Assembly: GCF_000165425.1 (NCBI RefSeq)
Contig: NW_001798956.1
Location: 511,399 to 575,398, forward strand
DNA: 64,000 nucleotides
Direction of reading: 5' to 3'
Source of the DNA: Paramecium tetraurelia
Taxonomy: Eukaryota > Ciliophora > Oligohymenophorea > Peniculida > Parameciidae
Shown here piece after piece: positions 27,301 to 37,713 of this stretch. The position numbers and the translations under genes were made by a program. The stretch's first letter is position 1. Each line of letters begins with the position of its first letter. The notes below the pieces were generated by a model that had not been told where the DNA came from, did no database searches, and saw only the letters and a program-made list of their open reading frames with translations.

Positions 27301-30300
27301 TCTTCAGTAATATATTGAGAAGGTTCAACTCCTAAAGATTATTCGTAATTTCCATCATTATTTTTTCTCCAGTTCGAAGAAGCTAGAGACAAATCGTTAT
27401 CAACTATCTTTCTAGAAACTACATAACAACCATCACCTAAATCCTCCAAAAGTTCTTCTCCTTCTTATATATTCCCATCATCGTCCAAAGGTCTTCGTAT
27501 AATTTTCCTTTCCTACTTTCCTCCTTATCATCGATAATAATAACTTCTTCTTCAATAAATTAAGTTGGTTCTTAAATGGATAAGGTTTTCTCAAAATATC
27601 CTTAATTGTTTTTCCATCCTTCCTTCTCAGCTTACTATGTTGAAGTCGTATTTTCAATAACTCTTCTTGCAAGAATCTTATTTCCATTTTAATCAGTTTC
27701 TTATATATTATTTCCCACATTCTAACCAGGTTAATACTATTTTCTGACTAATTTTCTTTCAATCTTTCCTGTTTCTTCATTCATTACTAAAACTTCCTCC
27801 TCAATAAATTTAGCTGGTTCATTTTGAACTATGAGTTTTTCTAACTATCCGGTTTTTTTTAATTTTTCTTCCATTCACTTAAAGAGGTGTCATTTTAAAC
27901 TATTCGACGAGACACTACCTTTTAGTTATTGCCTATTGATTCATTTAATTAATCTCCAATTTCTTCTTCATTTTCATAAGGTCGTCTAACTAATTTACGC
28001 TCTTGTTTGCCTGTTTTTGGATTGATTATTATTACTTCTTCTTCAACAAATTGTTCAGGTTCTTCTTATGAAATAATTTTTTCATACATTGTACCATTTT
28101 TTTTCCAATTTTATAAAGAAAACCTACTATCTATAATTTTCCTTGACAATACATAGTTGCCATTGTTATCTTTTTCTCTTAAATTATTCCCAACCTTTCC
28201 CTTGCATTATTCAATTGGCCTTCTTACCAATTTTCTAATCATATTTCCATTTTTACCCTTTATTAGTACTTCCTCTTCTACATATTATGTTGACTCTGCT
28301 TAAGAAATTTATAATTCATAATTGCCCTCTGGATTCTTCTGCCATTCTTTACCTTATTACCTTTTTTCATTCTTTTCTATAATTCTTCTTGCAACTACTT
28401 TTACACCAAGATTGCTATCTTCATCCAATTCTTCACTTATCTCTTGCAATTAATCATCAAAGAATGGCCTTCTAACTAATTTTCTCTCCTACTTTTTTGT
28501 TACCTAATTATAAATTATGATCTCCTCTTCTACAAATTAATCTGGCTCTGATTCTGATAATTTTTTTTATAAAAATCCTTCTTAGGTCAATAACCATCCG
28601 TCCTGTAACATTATTTTTTAAGATGGAGAATTATCTAATATTTTTCTAGAAAGTACTTTTACTCCTTTCTAGCTATACTCTTTATCCAGCTCTTTGGCTT
28701 TTTCTTTTTCTATGTATGGTTTTCGTATTAAAATTTTTTCTAATTTGCCAGTATCCTTATTAAGTCTTAATATTTCTTCTTGTACAAATTTTCCTAGAGT
28801 TTCACTTTAATCTTTGTTTACCTCTACCTGCTTTTATATACTTTAAAATGGATCATTTTTTTCTCTGGTTTTTTAACTGCATTCCATTTGATGAATTTAT
28901 AATTATTCAATACCAAGATTTCTTTCCAGCCTTTGCATGTTTTAAAAGGACCAGCCATCTGCTTTCATTTGAGTTAGAGATTCATTGTTCTCAACAAGTC
29001 TTCTGCTTTCAACAATATCGCCATTCTATTATTCTTCATTAATGCCTTCCCCCATGGTAAGAATTTCTGGTGTTTTTCTTATTTATTTTCGTAAAATGCA
29101 ATTTCCCTAAAAAATCTTTATGTCTTCTTCTAAATATTAAATAGGTTCGTTTACAGAAATAATTTTTTTATATTTATTGTTACTTGTTAGTTCCCAGCTT
29201 TAATCAATTATCCCATTAATAACTCGACTTGCAATTAAAATTTAATCTTTGCCTCTTACTGTATATAAATTTTCATCATTTACATATGTTGAGGAGTCCA
29301 AAATGATTACTTCTCTTATTAAAACTCTATCCTACTTCTGTCTATTTCTAAATAAAATTTCTTCTTCAAAGAATTTTGTAGTTTCATCAAACTTTTATAT
29401 TGCTGGAGAATTTAGGATAGGAGAGGCATTCAATATATTTTTAGAGTATTTTTTTTGTCCTACTATTCTGCTTTAACCATAATTGATTTCTTTATCTTGA
29501 GTTCCAGTTTCTCCAACTGATAAATCATCGGCAATGCTTTATCTTCTTTTAGAAATTGCATCCTCAAATACTTCCTCTGATTAATTCGATTATCGTTTTA
29601 AACCTTCTAGTTAAGATCTAACTGTCTCCACTTATTTATTAAGTTCTTAATCATATCTTCTTTCTTTATGAATAAATTCTTAAATTTTTTCTTTTTCTTA
29701 ACTATTAGCTCTGGGGTTTATCTCCTTTATCATTTATTTTATGTCCTATGCAGAGTTGCTTCTATTTGAGTATACTCTTTCCCTAAATTCAAATGCAATT
29801 TACGGGTAGTTGTACATAGAATTGATAGTAATTTGAATGTCCTAGATTAAAAGTCTCATCAAATTTGCTTTTTTAACAGGGGATTTTGTTCTACTTTCAG
29901 AATAGTTTACAAAAGAACGGGCTAAAGGTTGCTGCATATTTGGAGTACGAGATAAATATGATTTTGGGAGAACTGCAGATTGCTTTAAGGGTGTCATTGC
30001 TGATTTATGAGATTTTAAAACTATTGGCTAAGGAGAATAATATATTCTAGATTTTTATAAGGGTATTGCAATTTTATTTGGAGTGTGATTTATTTAATGA
30101 TTAATAATCGAGAGTTTTAATTAAGTCTCTTATTAATGTACTTCAGATATTGAGTATTATTATTAATAAACTTGAATTGAACTTGATATTCCTTTTTTTT
30201 ATGTCCCATCAAGAAAACGTGACTTATCAACAACAAAGCCTTAAATTGAGTTTAATGTAAATTTTAAAATATTTTGAGGTAAAATAGCAGAATGCATAGC

Positions 30301-31270
30301 TTTTTCTGCATTATCATATCGTATTTATTCATAAAGAGCCTTCATTTCGATTTACTCATTTTAATAAAGATTTGCTTTATCTATTTTTATAAATTGTTAT
30401 AATTCTGTTAAACAAAATAAGTGTGTATCATTTTAAGTAACATTATGAATTTTTAATCGAATATCCAGCTTTTTAATTAATAGTTCACTTAATACCAATA
30501 GATATATTTCATTTTTATCTAAATAATTAGGTTAATTATATACTTGTGAGCAAAAATGAATATTGATCGTTAGGCAAAATTTCAGAAATAACTAGGTGTT
30601 CATTTGTAAATTATCTGAATTTTTAAAGCACCCATTTCTAATTGCTATAAAAACTTTATTTAAAAGAATCCGATAGTAAAAATATGTTTGAAGATCCTAA
30701 ATTTTAAGTACATTGTAAAAAATACCATCAATAAGTAAAATGTAATCCCTTCCAGCGCAAATTTTATTAATTTTTATCTATAAGCTGTTTACAATTTATG
30801 GTATTTCTGAATTTCCAATTGGTGTTTGTCCCCATGTCCACAATTTTCCTGAATAATCTAGACCGCATGCAAGATGAGTGGAAAGAGACACCTATTTAAA
30901 ATCTGTAGCAATTCTACTAGGAATAGGTAAAAAGTATATCTTTGAAATTCCAAGAGTGCCATAATGATTCTTATCGTCTCCAAAAGAATACACCTACCCA
31001 GAATATGAAAGTGCTAATGTCACATTTTTGTTTGTTGTGATGTACTTAATTTTTTCATTCTTGAATGGTAGTTAATAAAAGGAAAGCTCATAGCTGATAT
31101 AATATAGGCACCCTGTTTCAGAAAGTATCTAAAATGAATTTAAGGAAAACCCTTTACAAATTTATCTCACCTTACCGAACTATCCTAACACATTGAATGG
31201 TTTATAAGTATTCTAATTTTTAAAGAAAGCTTACCTGCTCATCATCATAGATATACAATATATCATTCAT
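18367..31270 (-). CDS. giant RCC1-headed repeat protein (~38 units of 82 aa; frame broken in the amplified core)
   Basis: Start ATG 31270 (MNDILYIYDDEQ), intron 31213-31234, then an RCC1-type propeller head (YSGQVYSFGDDKNHYGTLG, ACGLDYSGKLWTWGQTPIG). A helical part (about 30.1-30.7 kb) and a Ser/Pro-rich linker with two or three coiled coils (EKEKIQEFIHKERRYDQEL) follow. Then come ~38 repeats of about 82 residues with consensus EP..YVEEEIL...TGK.ERKLVR(R/K)P, GN.VLSRKIV.N and W....G.LEK. The C-terminal section (18.8-20.0 kb) is disordered and Ser/Lys/Asn-rich. An intron at 18714-18736 is likely; without it the frame ends at TGA 18678. Four one- or two-base indels inside the three tandem blocks break the frame, although their sum (+6) is a multiple of three. 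Length would be about 4,200-4,300 residues. No known function for the repeat. Confidence 0.75.
22071..24045 (-). repeat. macro-repeat copy 1 (1,975 bp; eight 82-aa units)
   Basis: First of three head-to-tail, nearly identical blocks; sites 1,975 bp apart match base for base with only scattered substitutions. It differs from the other copies by an extra base near 22118 that changes the frame. It encodes eight units of about 247 nt each. Confidence 0.9.
24046..26020 (-). repeat. macro-repeat copy 2 (1,975 bp)
   Basis: Second tandem block. By eye it differs from copy 1 at roughly one site per hundred. An extra base near 24568 (a TATATA stretch where the other copies read TATTA) shifts its frame. 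Confidence 0.9.
26021..27998 (-). repeat. macro-repeat copy 3 (1,978 bp)
   Basis: Third tandem block. It carries two extra T residues in a homopolymer near 27852-27859 and a two-base difference near 27530, relative to copies 1 and 2. Downstream in plus coordinates a ~70-bp fragment of the unit start continues to about 28070 before sequence becomes unit-specific, marking the edge of the amplification. Confidence 0.9.
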
Positions 31271-31376
31271 TTTTTAATTAATATAAAGTTATAATGACAA
31301 AATTGAAAGTCCCTGCAAATGATCTTGATTATATAAACTCAAGACAATATTAGTCTTATAAAATCTTTAGTGAACT

Positions 31377-31658
31377 TCATTTTGAGGATTTCGAAGGGTC
31401 AGTGGCATCAAAATTAATTTCTTGCACAGAGTTTACATGCATAGAGATTTGATTAGAGTTTTGAGAGCTTTACTTATATGTTGGTTCATTTGAAAAATAA
31501 TGATAATCATTACCAGCTTATTGAGAATTTTAAATAAGAGCATCATAAAAGTCAAATTTTAGAACATACATATTTAGTAAATCATGAGGAGATACTCGTA
31601 AAGATATTTTTTGTGATGATAATTCGTTGATTATTGCATTTATATAGAGAGCATCCAT
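31377..31658 (-). CDS. small hypothetical protein (93 aa)
   Basis: ATG 31658 to TGA 31377-31379, 94 codons, no intron. It starts MDALYINAIINELSSQ, has a helical N-terminal half, and turns into a Ser/Asn/Gln-rich tail ending DPSKSSK. It sits about 107 nt upstream of the RCC1-repeat giant on the same strand. It could be an independent gene or an alternative 5' exon of the giant. A TGA and no convincing intron separate the two, so I list it separately. Family not recognised. Confidence 0.5.
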
Positions 31659-32721
31659 CTTCGTGAAATAAAATCATAAAAGTAATTTGCTTAATCGATG
31701 CTAATCTATAAAATTTTTTGAAGCCTATAAATTTAAGCATATTCTAAGAATTTGAAGTAAGAAGTTCAATTTAAAGTATACAGAAGGTATCGATATATTA
31801 AAAAGAATAGCGAGTGATTTTAAATAGTATAAAATTAAAAAATTAGAATAATAAATTAAAAAAGTGCTTAGGTTGTTAAAAAAATTTCGACATAACCATT
31901 TTATTACATTATTAAGATAAATTATGGTATTAAAAAAATATGATTTTATAATATAGATGAATTTTTTTTGGAAACCTAATTGAATAAAACAGTATATATA
32001 ATATTAGACGATTTTAGGATTGTTTAATTCCTTTGATAATATGACAAAAAAGTTGTTTATTTTGGAATTTAAGAAAAAAATTCACAATCTTGAATTCTGT
32101 TTGTGTATTTTTAATTTAGAATGATAAGGCTTATAGTATGCCAGGGGAAAACAAATATTATTTTTTAGCAATATCTTATTTTTTTCAAATTGAACATAAA
32201 ACCTTACTTTTTGATTCCATGATAACCAAACACTCTCAATTACTTTAGTCATTCCTAAAATAGAAAAATTAATTTTTTTCTTTTTCTTCAAAAAGAAACA
32301 TAAAATTACTTTAAGCATAACCTTTAGGATTAATTGAATTAATTTTATTTCTTTATTATTCTTTATTGTTGAACTAATTCTATTAACTTTATGTAATTTT
32401 GTACCTAGAATTGTAAATTAGTAGGAAAAAGGATTATTTGAATTCATATTAAAATTTACAATATGAAACATGAAATAAATTTAATTAACAAATTATCAAT
32501 AAATTTTAGAAAATTAATCTTTTTTTTGTCTAAAATTATTACCATTTACTAAAAGGATATTTCAACCAAATCCATATTATCCAAACCTTAAAAATTCTTG
32601 CTTCTAAATTTAATATTGGAAATAGTTGAAAAAAAAATCCAGACAGTCAAAAAAAATTGCTTGTAGTTTCATATAAGAAAATAATGTAAAATGATGTGAT
32701 ATTTATATTTATTTATTATTT
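31659..32721. other. 1-kb AT-rich region without a convincing gene
   Basis: A minus-strand ORF of 78 codons (32082-32318, ATG to TGA) lies here. Its product is Lys/Phe/Ile-rich with no recognisable motif, its base composition matches the surrounding spacer, and it has no intron or neighbour support, so I do not call it. The rest shows frequent TGA/TCA in all frames. It is flanked on the left by the 5' end of the 93-aa gene and on the right by the 3' end of the AMPK beta gene. Confidence 0.5.
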
Positions 32722-33629
32722 TCAAACTACAAATAATTACTGTTTGTTCTCTTAATATTTATGAGTGTAAAATTTAATTGTAGTATGTTTGGCCTTGAAT
32801 CTATGAGTTAAGGCATATACGTTAAAGGGACTATTTTTGTTTGTAGTTACACAAGCCAAATGATTTAAATTTACATGAGGTGGAGGGGACAATGAATTGA
32901 CATTGCTAAAAATTTAAATAAGGTGATCAAATATTTCTTGTTATGATATTTAAGGTTTAGCATCCTCAAGTTCCATTTAGCCTTATGGTCTAATGTCTTT
33001 ATTCCACATATTATTTAATCTTTTCTCTTTTTCCTGATGAATATAAATACTTTTACCTCTATATAATAATACTTTAGCAAATGAGGAGGCACTAGGGGGG
33101 CTTTATCATTAAAATTAAATTCTTAAATCACTTACTTTTGATTCTATATAATGGAATCATTAGGGGATTTCTCTGGCTTAAATTATTAACTTGATTCCAT
33201 TAATTCTTTAGCTTTATTTTCAACTTTAGTGGTATCTATCACATTATTAATATTCCGTGCTCATCAGCAGTTGTAGGATCATCTGGTGAGAATCGCCAAT
33301 CTCCATCTACAATAAACTTATAATGATGGATTCCTTTTGGTAAAGGTATCACTATGCTAAATTCTCCTCCTTTATCTCTTTATAATTAGTGAGTTGTCTT
33401 CCATTAGGAGAATGTGCCTGCCACAAATACCTTCTGTCCACCAAAATTCCATTTAAATTAAGTATTAACAAATTCTTGTTATGTTTATTCAATATCCTTG
33501 ATACTTTTAGCTGATTTGTCGCTCATTGATCTATATTAAGTACTGCTAATACCCTCCAGAGTTCATATAGTTAATGGCGTGTTCGTGCCTCTATGTTTCT
33601 GTAACTAATTTACTACTTTGAGATCCCAT
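32722..33629 (-). CDS. AMP-activated protein kinase beta subunit (one missing base)
   Basis: The beta subunit is the scaffold of the AMPK/SNF1 trimer. Start ATG 33629 (MGSQSSK, a likely N-myristoylation signal), introns 33531-33552 and 33034-33056, stop TGA 32722-32724. A glycogen-binding CBM48 domain is visible (WNFGGQKVFVAGTFSQWK, GIHHYKFIVDGDWRFSPDDP). The C-terminal alpha/gamma-binding domain follows (VPPHLLKYYYIE ... SPPPHVNLNHLACV ... YALTHRFKAKHTTIKFYT). The exons sum to one base short of 288 codons. The frame breaks at 33253-33254, where conserved ADEHGN-INNVID needs one more A on the coding strand. About 287 residues if read through. Confidence 0.92.
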
Positions 33630-33639
33630 TAAAAAAAAT

Positions 33640-34500
33640 TAATTATAAATCAAAATCTTCTTCCAATCCTCATTTTTGAGTGTAGAGAAATCTTCATTTG
33701 TTAATTTCCATTAAACTAAAATATATTAAGCAATCAATACTACATCAATACAGTATTCATCTTATTTTTGAAGAATCCTTTCTAAATCGAAATCTGAAAT
33801 TGCTGGTTCAAAATCATCCCCATCATTCTCAGTGTTCGATAAAGACTTTCCATATTCCTTTCTTCACTTTATCAAAAATTAATCAAAAGTTTAGCTAAAA
33901 TTAATATACTGCGATATAAGAAAGCTAAATATCTATTTAATAACGATTGCAATCCTATAAATAATATAAATTTATTGTAAACTAGATAATTTCCTAATAA
34001 CAATAAATAGCATTCCAATTTGGTTTAATAAATATTTCCCATTATTTTTGTATTAGGCGATAACCTTATAAAGTATTATTTAGTGTTTGAACTAAATTTT
34101 CAAAATGCCAATTATCAATCTTAGATGCAAAAACTGAGGATTTGAAAATCAATAATATTTTCAATAAATAGTTATAATTGATTCATTTATGGCAGACTTT
34201 ATCAGTTTTTCCTTGATACATTTTACAATACTCCTTTAGGAGAGGTAATGATTGAAATTTTGATTTTATGTTGTCGAAAAATTTATTATTATTTTATTCA
34301 ATATAAGTCTATAAATTAAACATTTACAGGTCCATCAATACAATTGAGAGAGAATAATTCAAAAGATTACAGATTAATGAGACTCTAGTAATTTGTTGCT
34401 ATATGCTTTTAACAATCAAATTTATCTATATTAGTTTTTTTAAATAGGGACAACTTTGATTTGTTGATTTGAGTAGTAATATAAGTTCAATTTGAAATTA
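33640..34500 (-). other. probable coding region, gene structure unresolved
   Basis: Minus-strand segments here look protein-coding. One near 34.2-34.45 kb gives helices such as FFDNIKSKFQSLPLLKEYC and a Cys/Lys tail. Another (33.9-34.18 kb) contains DNWHFENLVQTLNN. A third, just upstream of the AMPK beta start, reads DDFEPAISDFDLERILQ and ends near 33.66 kb after a possible 28-nt intron. They do not join into one start-to-stop gene with introns I can justify, because an in-frame TGA interrupts them. One or two small genes, possibly also carrying sequence errors, is my best reading. Confidence 0.35.
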
Positions 34501-34557
34501 TTTGAATCAATTGAAAATGTTATTGCATATTTATAAAATGTTTTTGTTTTTCTTATT

Positions 34558-35022
34558 TCAAATCAATTCAACAGAGTCTAATATGACTTTGCTTTCCTTA
34601 TTTGCCACACTAAGGAAAAGACTTAAATCACTAACATATGCTTTTGCCATTCTTGAGACATCCTTTTGAATTACAATGTAGCCTTTATTTAAGAAAATGA
34701 TTTACTTTAAGTTGGTATATTATTTTCTACATATTCGACTGCTTATCTTCCTTTCAAAGTTCTGCTTAAAGCTTGTTTTGCGCAATACCAATTGATATCA
34801 TGAATTTCTGCTCCAGCTAAATTCATAGCCCAAGTTTATTTGTTTTCTTTTTCTTAATCAAATTTTACATCTAACAGGATATGCCTTAAAAATTCTTTAA
34901 TAGTATGGGACTGGCCATTATGATGTTGACATCACTCTATCTACAATAGGTCTTTCATGGATAGGACCCCATAAAGCTCCAGAGAAACGTGCCACTGATT
35001 TACTATGAGCTAGACGAATCAT
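34558..35022 (-). CDS. hypothetical protein, possibly mitochondrial (139 aa)
   Basis: Start ATG 35022 (MIRLAHSKSVARFSGALWG), introns 34847-34868 and 34683-34705, stop TGA 34558-34560. The exons give exactly 140 codons. The N-terminus is short, basic and lacks acidic residues until about residue 22, as in mitochondrial presequences. It contains the distinctive strings WGPIHERPIVDR and QWPVPYYQRIFK, and a helical C-terminus (ALSRTLKGRQAVEYVE). It resembles a small accessory subunit of an inner-membrane complex; that is inference from composition, not a family match. Confidence 0.7.
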
Positions 35023-35720
35023 TTAATTATTAATATAATTAATTATATTTTTTTCTATTTTCAAATCCCACTCATCTAAATATTTATCATATTTGCTATC
35101 TTATCATTTGATTCCTCAAATTTAAATTAAAGAATGTGAGAATAAAATATCAAAGAAGAACTTATACTATTATTATATTAATTGTCAAGTTGTAACATGT
35201 AATCAAAACATTAAGTAATTAAAATCGAATGGCTAAATATAGTTTTTATCTTTCTATAGAAAAAAATAATTTAATTTAATTTTCTAGTGAACTAAACTAT
35301 GGCATCAAGATCTAACTTTATCCATTAAAATTGAGTTAGAGAATTGTTTTAATTAAATATTTGATAAGTCCCTATACTATTAATCTTGTTATTTAATTTA
35401 TTCTTAAGAAATTTACTATCTTTGAGCTTAAAAGAATAATAAATAAAAAAAGAAAGATTATAAACTCGTAAGTCAGTGATATAAGAAAATGGAATATATT
35501 ATTTATCACTATATTATATTATATACCATTTAATTCACTGGTTCTAATTTGGGATTGATATTTAATATTAATGTTTGAATGTTTATAATTTTTTTTATTA
35601 TAACCAAAGAATAGTTGTTCTAATGTTTTAAACAAAGAAGTCGAATATAAAATTTACTATTGATAAGCAATTCTATGCATCCATCTAAAAAAATGTAACT
35701 GAAAATAAACCTGTTTAAGT
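35023..35720. other. AT-rich divergent intergenic region
   Basis: This 0.7-kb region lies between the start codons of a minus-strand and a plus-strand gene, so it contains both promoters. A plus frame beginning MHPSKKMQLK just upstream of 35721 runs into the next gene in another frame and is probably leader sequence. No RNA gene or repeat was seen. Confidence 0.5.
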
Positions 35721-36307
35721 ATGTCCCTCTAAGTTTCCTGCGAAGAGTTAACAAGTATAGATTATAATTATGAATAGATAGATAAAACCGCAAATCCAAA
35801 GCTAAGGACAAAGCAATCAGAACCTATTTTAAAATAAATTCCATCACTCATTAATCAAAGAAAAATAAGCGATAATTAACAACTTCCAAATTCTGCAGAA
35901 TAGACAAAATGTTATGATGGCAATTCTTAGCTGATATAATAATTAATCTAAGAAAATATGAAACTAAAAAAATAAAACTTAGCCAAAGATTCAATCATTA
36001 ATTAATTGATAACAAATAATGACACATAAAAAGTTAATTTGTGTAGAGCAAGCACATCCCAGACTGAAAGAAATGCCCATAAATTGCTTAAGCAGTAGAA
36101 CAAGTAAAAAGATAACAAATATTTAGTCAGAAGACTGCGCGTAAGAGTATGGAAGAGCTATCCTCATTAGGATTTACATTTTGTAATACAGAGCAAAAAA
36201 ATTATTAAAAAGAATGTGAATAATTCTCTATTAAATCTTCAAAAAGTCCTGTTAAATTTCCAAAAGAATTTTAGATAATACCAAATCAAAAGAAGTTTTT
36301 TGTGTGA
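35721..36307 (+). CDS. coiled-coil hypothetical protein (187 aa)
   Basis: ATG 35721 (MSLQVSCEELTSIDYNYE), one 23-nt intron 36104-36126, stop TGA 36305-36307, 188 codons. It has a polar Gln/Lys-rich N-terminal half, a short coiled coil around LIQQLIQENMKLKKQ, and a Ser/Lys/Phe-rich C-terminus (KSMEELSSLGFTFC, SPVKFPKEF). Not recognised. The MORN-repeat gene starts 74 nt downstream on the same strand. Confidence 0.7.
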
Positions 36308-36381
36308 GTTTTTGTTAAGATTGGTTTCAATTAAGAGTAGTTAATAAAAATAAAATATTATATATAAAATTAAAATATTAG

Positions 36382-37604
36382 ATGGGCTCGTGTTGTGCAA
36401 ATACTACATAAGAAAAAGAATCTTTTACTGCTATTCCAGCTCCAATCTAAATAAGCAATGAAAATTTAGAAGTTAAAGAAACAACAAAAATAAAGGAGTC
36501 TAATGAAACTCCAAGTTCACCCATAAGATCAGAAAAAATCGATGTATAAATTGAAATTAAAATATAGCACAGGAAGAGAATTATGGAAGCATTAAGAGTT
36601 ATCGAGGAGTGTTGATTGAAAACACTAATGTATATATGCATTCTTTTAATAGTATAGATATTTGATGAACAATCCTCGCTTGCTCTGACTATATATAATT
36701 CTTTAGGTATTTATGTTAAAAAAATAAAGGTCCATTTCCATTTCCAATAATTAAAGATCAGACTCTTACTTATGCTGGTCCAGTTCAAATTGATGCAGGG
36801 TATTTCTAAAATAGATATTAGATCAATTTATCAGGGATAATGGTTAGATGGAAAAAGACATGGATTTGGAAAATACTTACATCCTTATGGATCAATTTAT
36901 GAAGGGGAATGGTATAACGATTAATAGTAAGGATATGGGAGAATTGTGCTTCCTAACGGGGATTAGTAAAATAATCAGTGTATAAAATAAGTTATGAAGG
37001 CTAATGGAAGAACGATAAGGCATGGGGAACCGGAAAATATGTTACGATAGATGGAACTACATATAATGGGGAATGGGTGGATGATAAATAACATGGAGTA
37101 AATAATGATATTCATAATGAGAAAGGAGTAGAAGAATGGAAAAATGGCTAAAGGTATGAGGGAGACTATTTAAATGGCTAAAAAACTGGATATGGCCTAT
37201 TTTTTTGGCCTGATGGTTCCAAATATGAAGGAGGTTTGCTTGATGGAATGCCTCATGGAGATGGTGAATACACATGGAAAGATGGAAAAAAGGTATATTG
37301 AGTATTCAAATTAGTATAAAGGGGAGTGGATGTTTAATCAAATGCATGGTTATGGAATTTATATTTGGCCTGATGGAAAAATATACAAAGGAAATGTAAT
37401 TTAAGGTTGCTACTATTTTAGTTTGAAAAAGATTAAAGAGAAGGAAATGGGGAATTGGATTGGTCGGATGGTAGAGTTTATAAAGGCAACTGGAAAAATG
37501 GTAAATAACATGGAGAAGGAGAATTTATTTATAAAAATAAAATCCGAAAAGGAGTTTGGTAAAATGGGCAGCCAGTAAAATGGAGTCATAGTGAATTATT
37601 ATGA
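36382..37604 (+). CDS. MORN-repeat protein with acylation-type N-terminus (348 aa)
   Basis: Start ATG 36382, stop TGA 37602-37604. Seven introns (36544-36572, 36630-36657, 36707-36729, 36800-36821, 36966-36991, 37293-37314, 37396-37421) leave exactly 349 codons. The N-terminus MGSCCANTTQE has Gly2 and two cysteines, as in dually myristoylated and palmitoylated proteins. After a ~90-residue variable part come about eight MORN repeats, e.g. YQGQWLDGKRHGFGKY, YEGEWYNDQQQGYGR and YKGNWKNGKQHGEGEF. MORN arrays bind membranes or scaffold complexes; in ciliates they are common at the cortex and in radial-spoke proteins. The acyl anchor suggests plasma or alveolar membrane localisation (inference). 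Confidence 0.9.
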
Positions 37605-37713
37605 ATATAATGAATACTATAATATTTTAATGTATTCTTTCTCAATGTACGAGAAATTGCAAGTTTTTGAAGAATATTTTGATGAGATATATATATGATT
37701 ACTAATGTATATT

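Noticed and set aside
22071-28070. CRISPR-like or satellite array suggested by the strong periodicity
   Set aside because: The ~247-nt and 1,975-nt periods stay in one coding frame with conserved amino-acid motifs. Direct short repeats with unique spacers are absent; it is a coding repeat.
31271-31658. The 93-aa ORF as the true 5' end of the RCC1-repeat giant
   Set aside because: A TGA separates them and no short intron joins the frames; the giant has its own ATG directly before its first RCC1-like exon.
32082-32318. 78-codon minus-strand ORF (MLKVILCFFLKKKKK...)
   Set aside because: Composition matches the AT-rich spacer; it has no motif, no intron and no conserved-looking segment.
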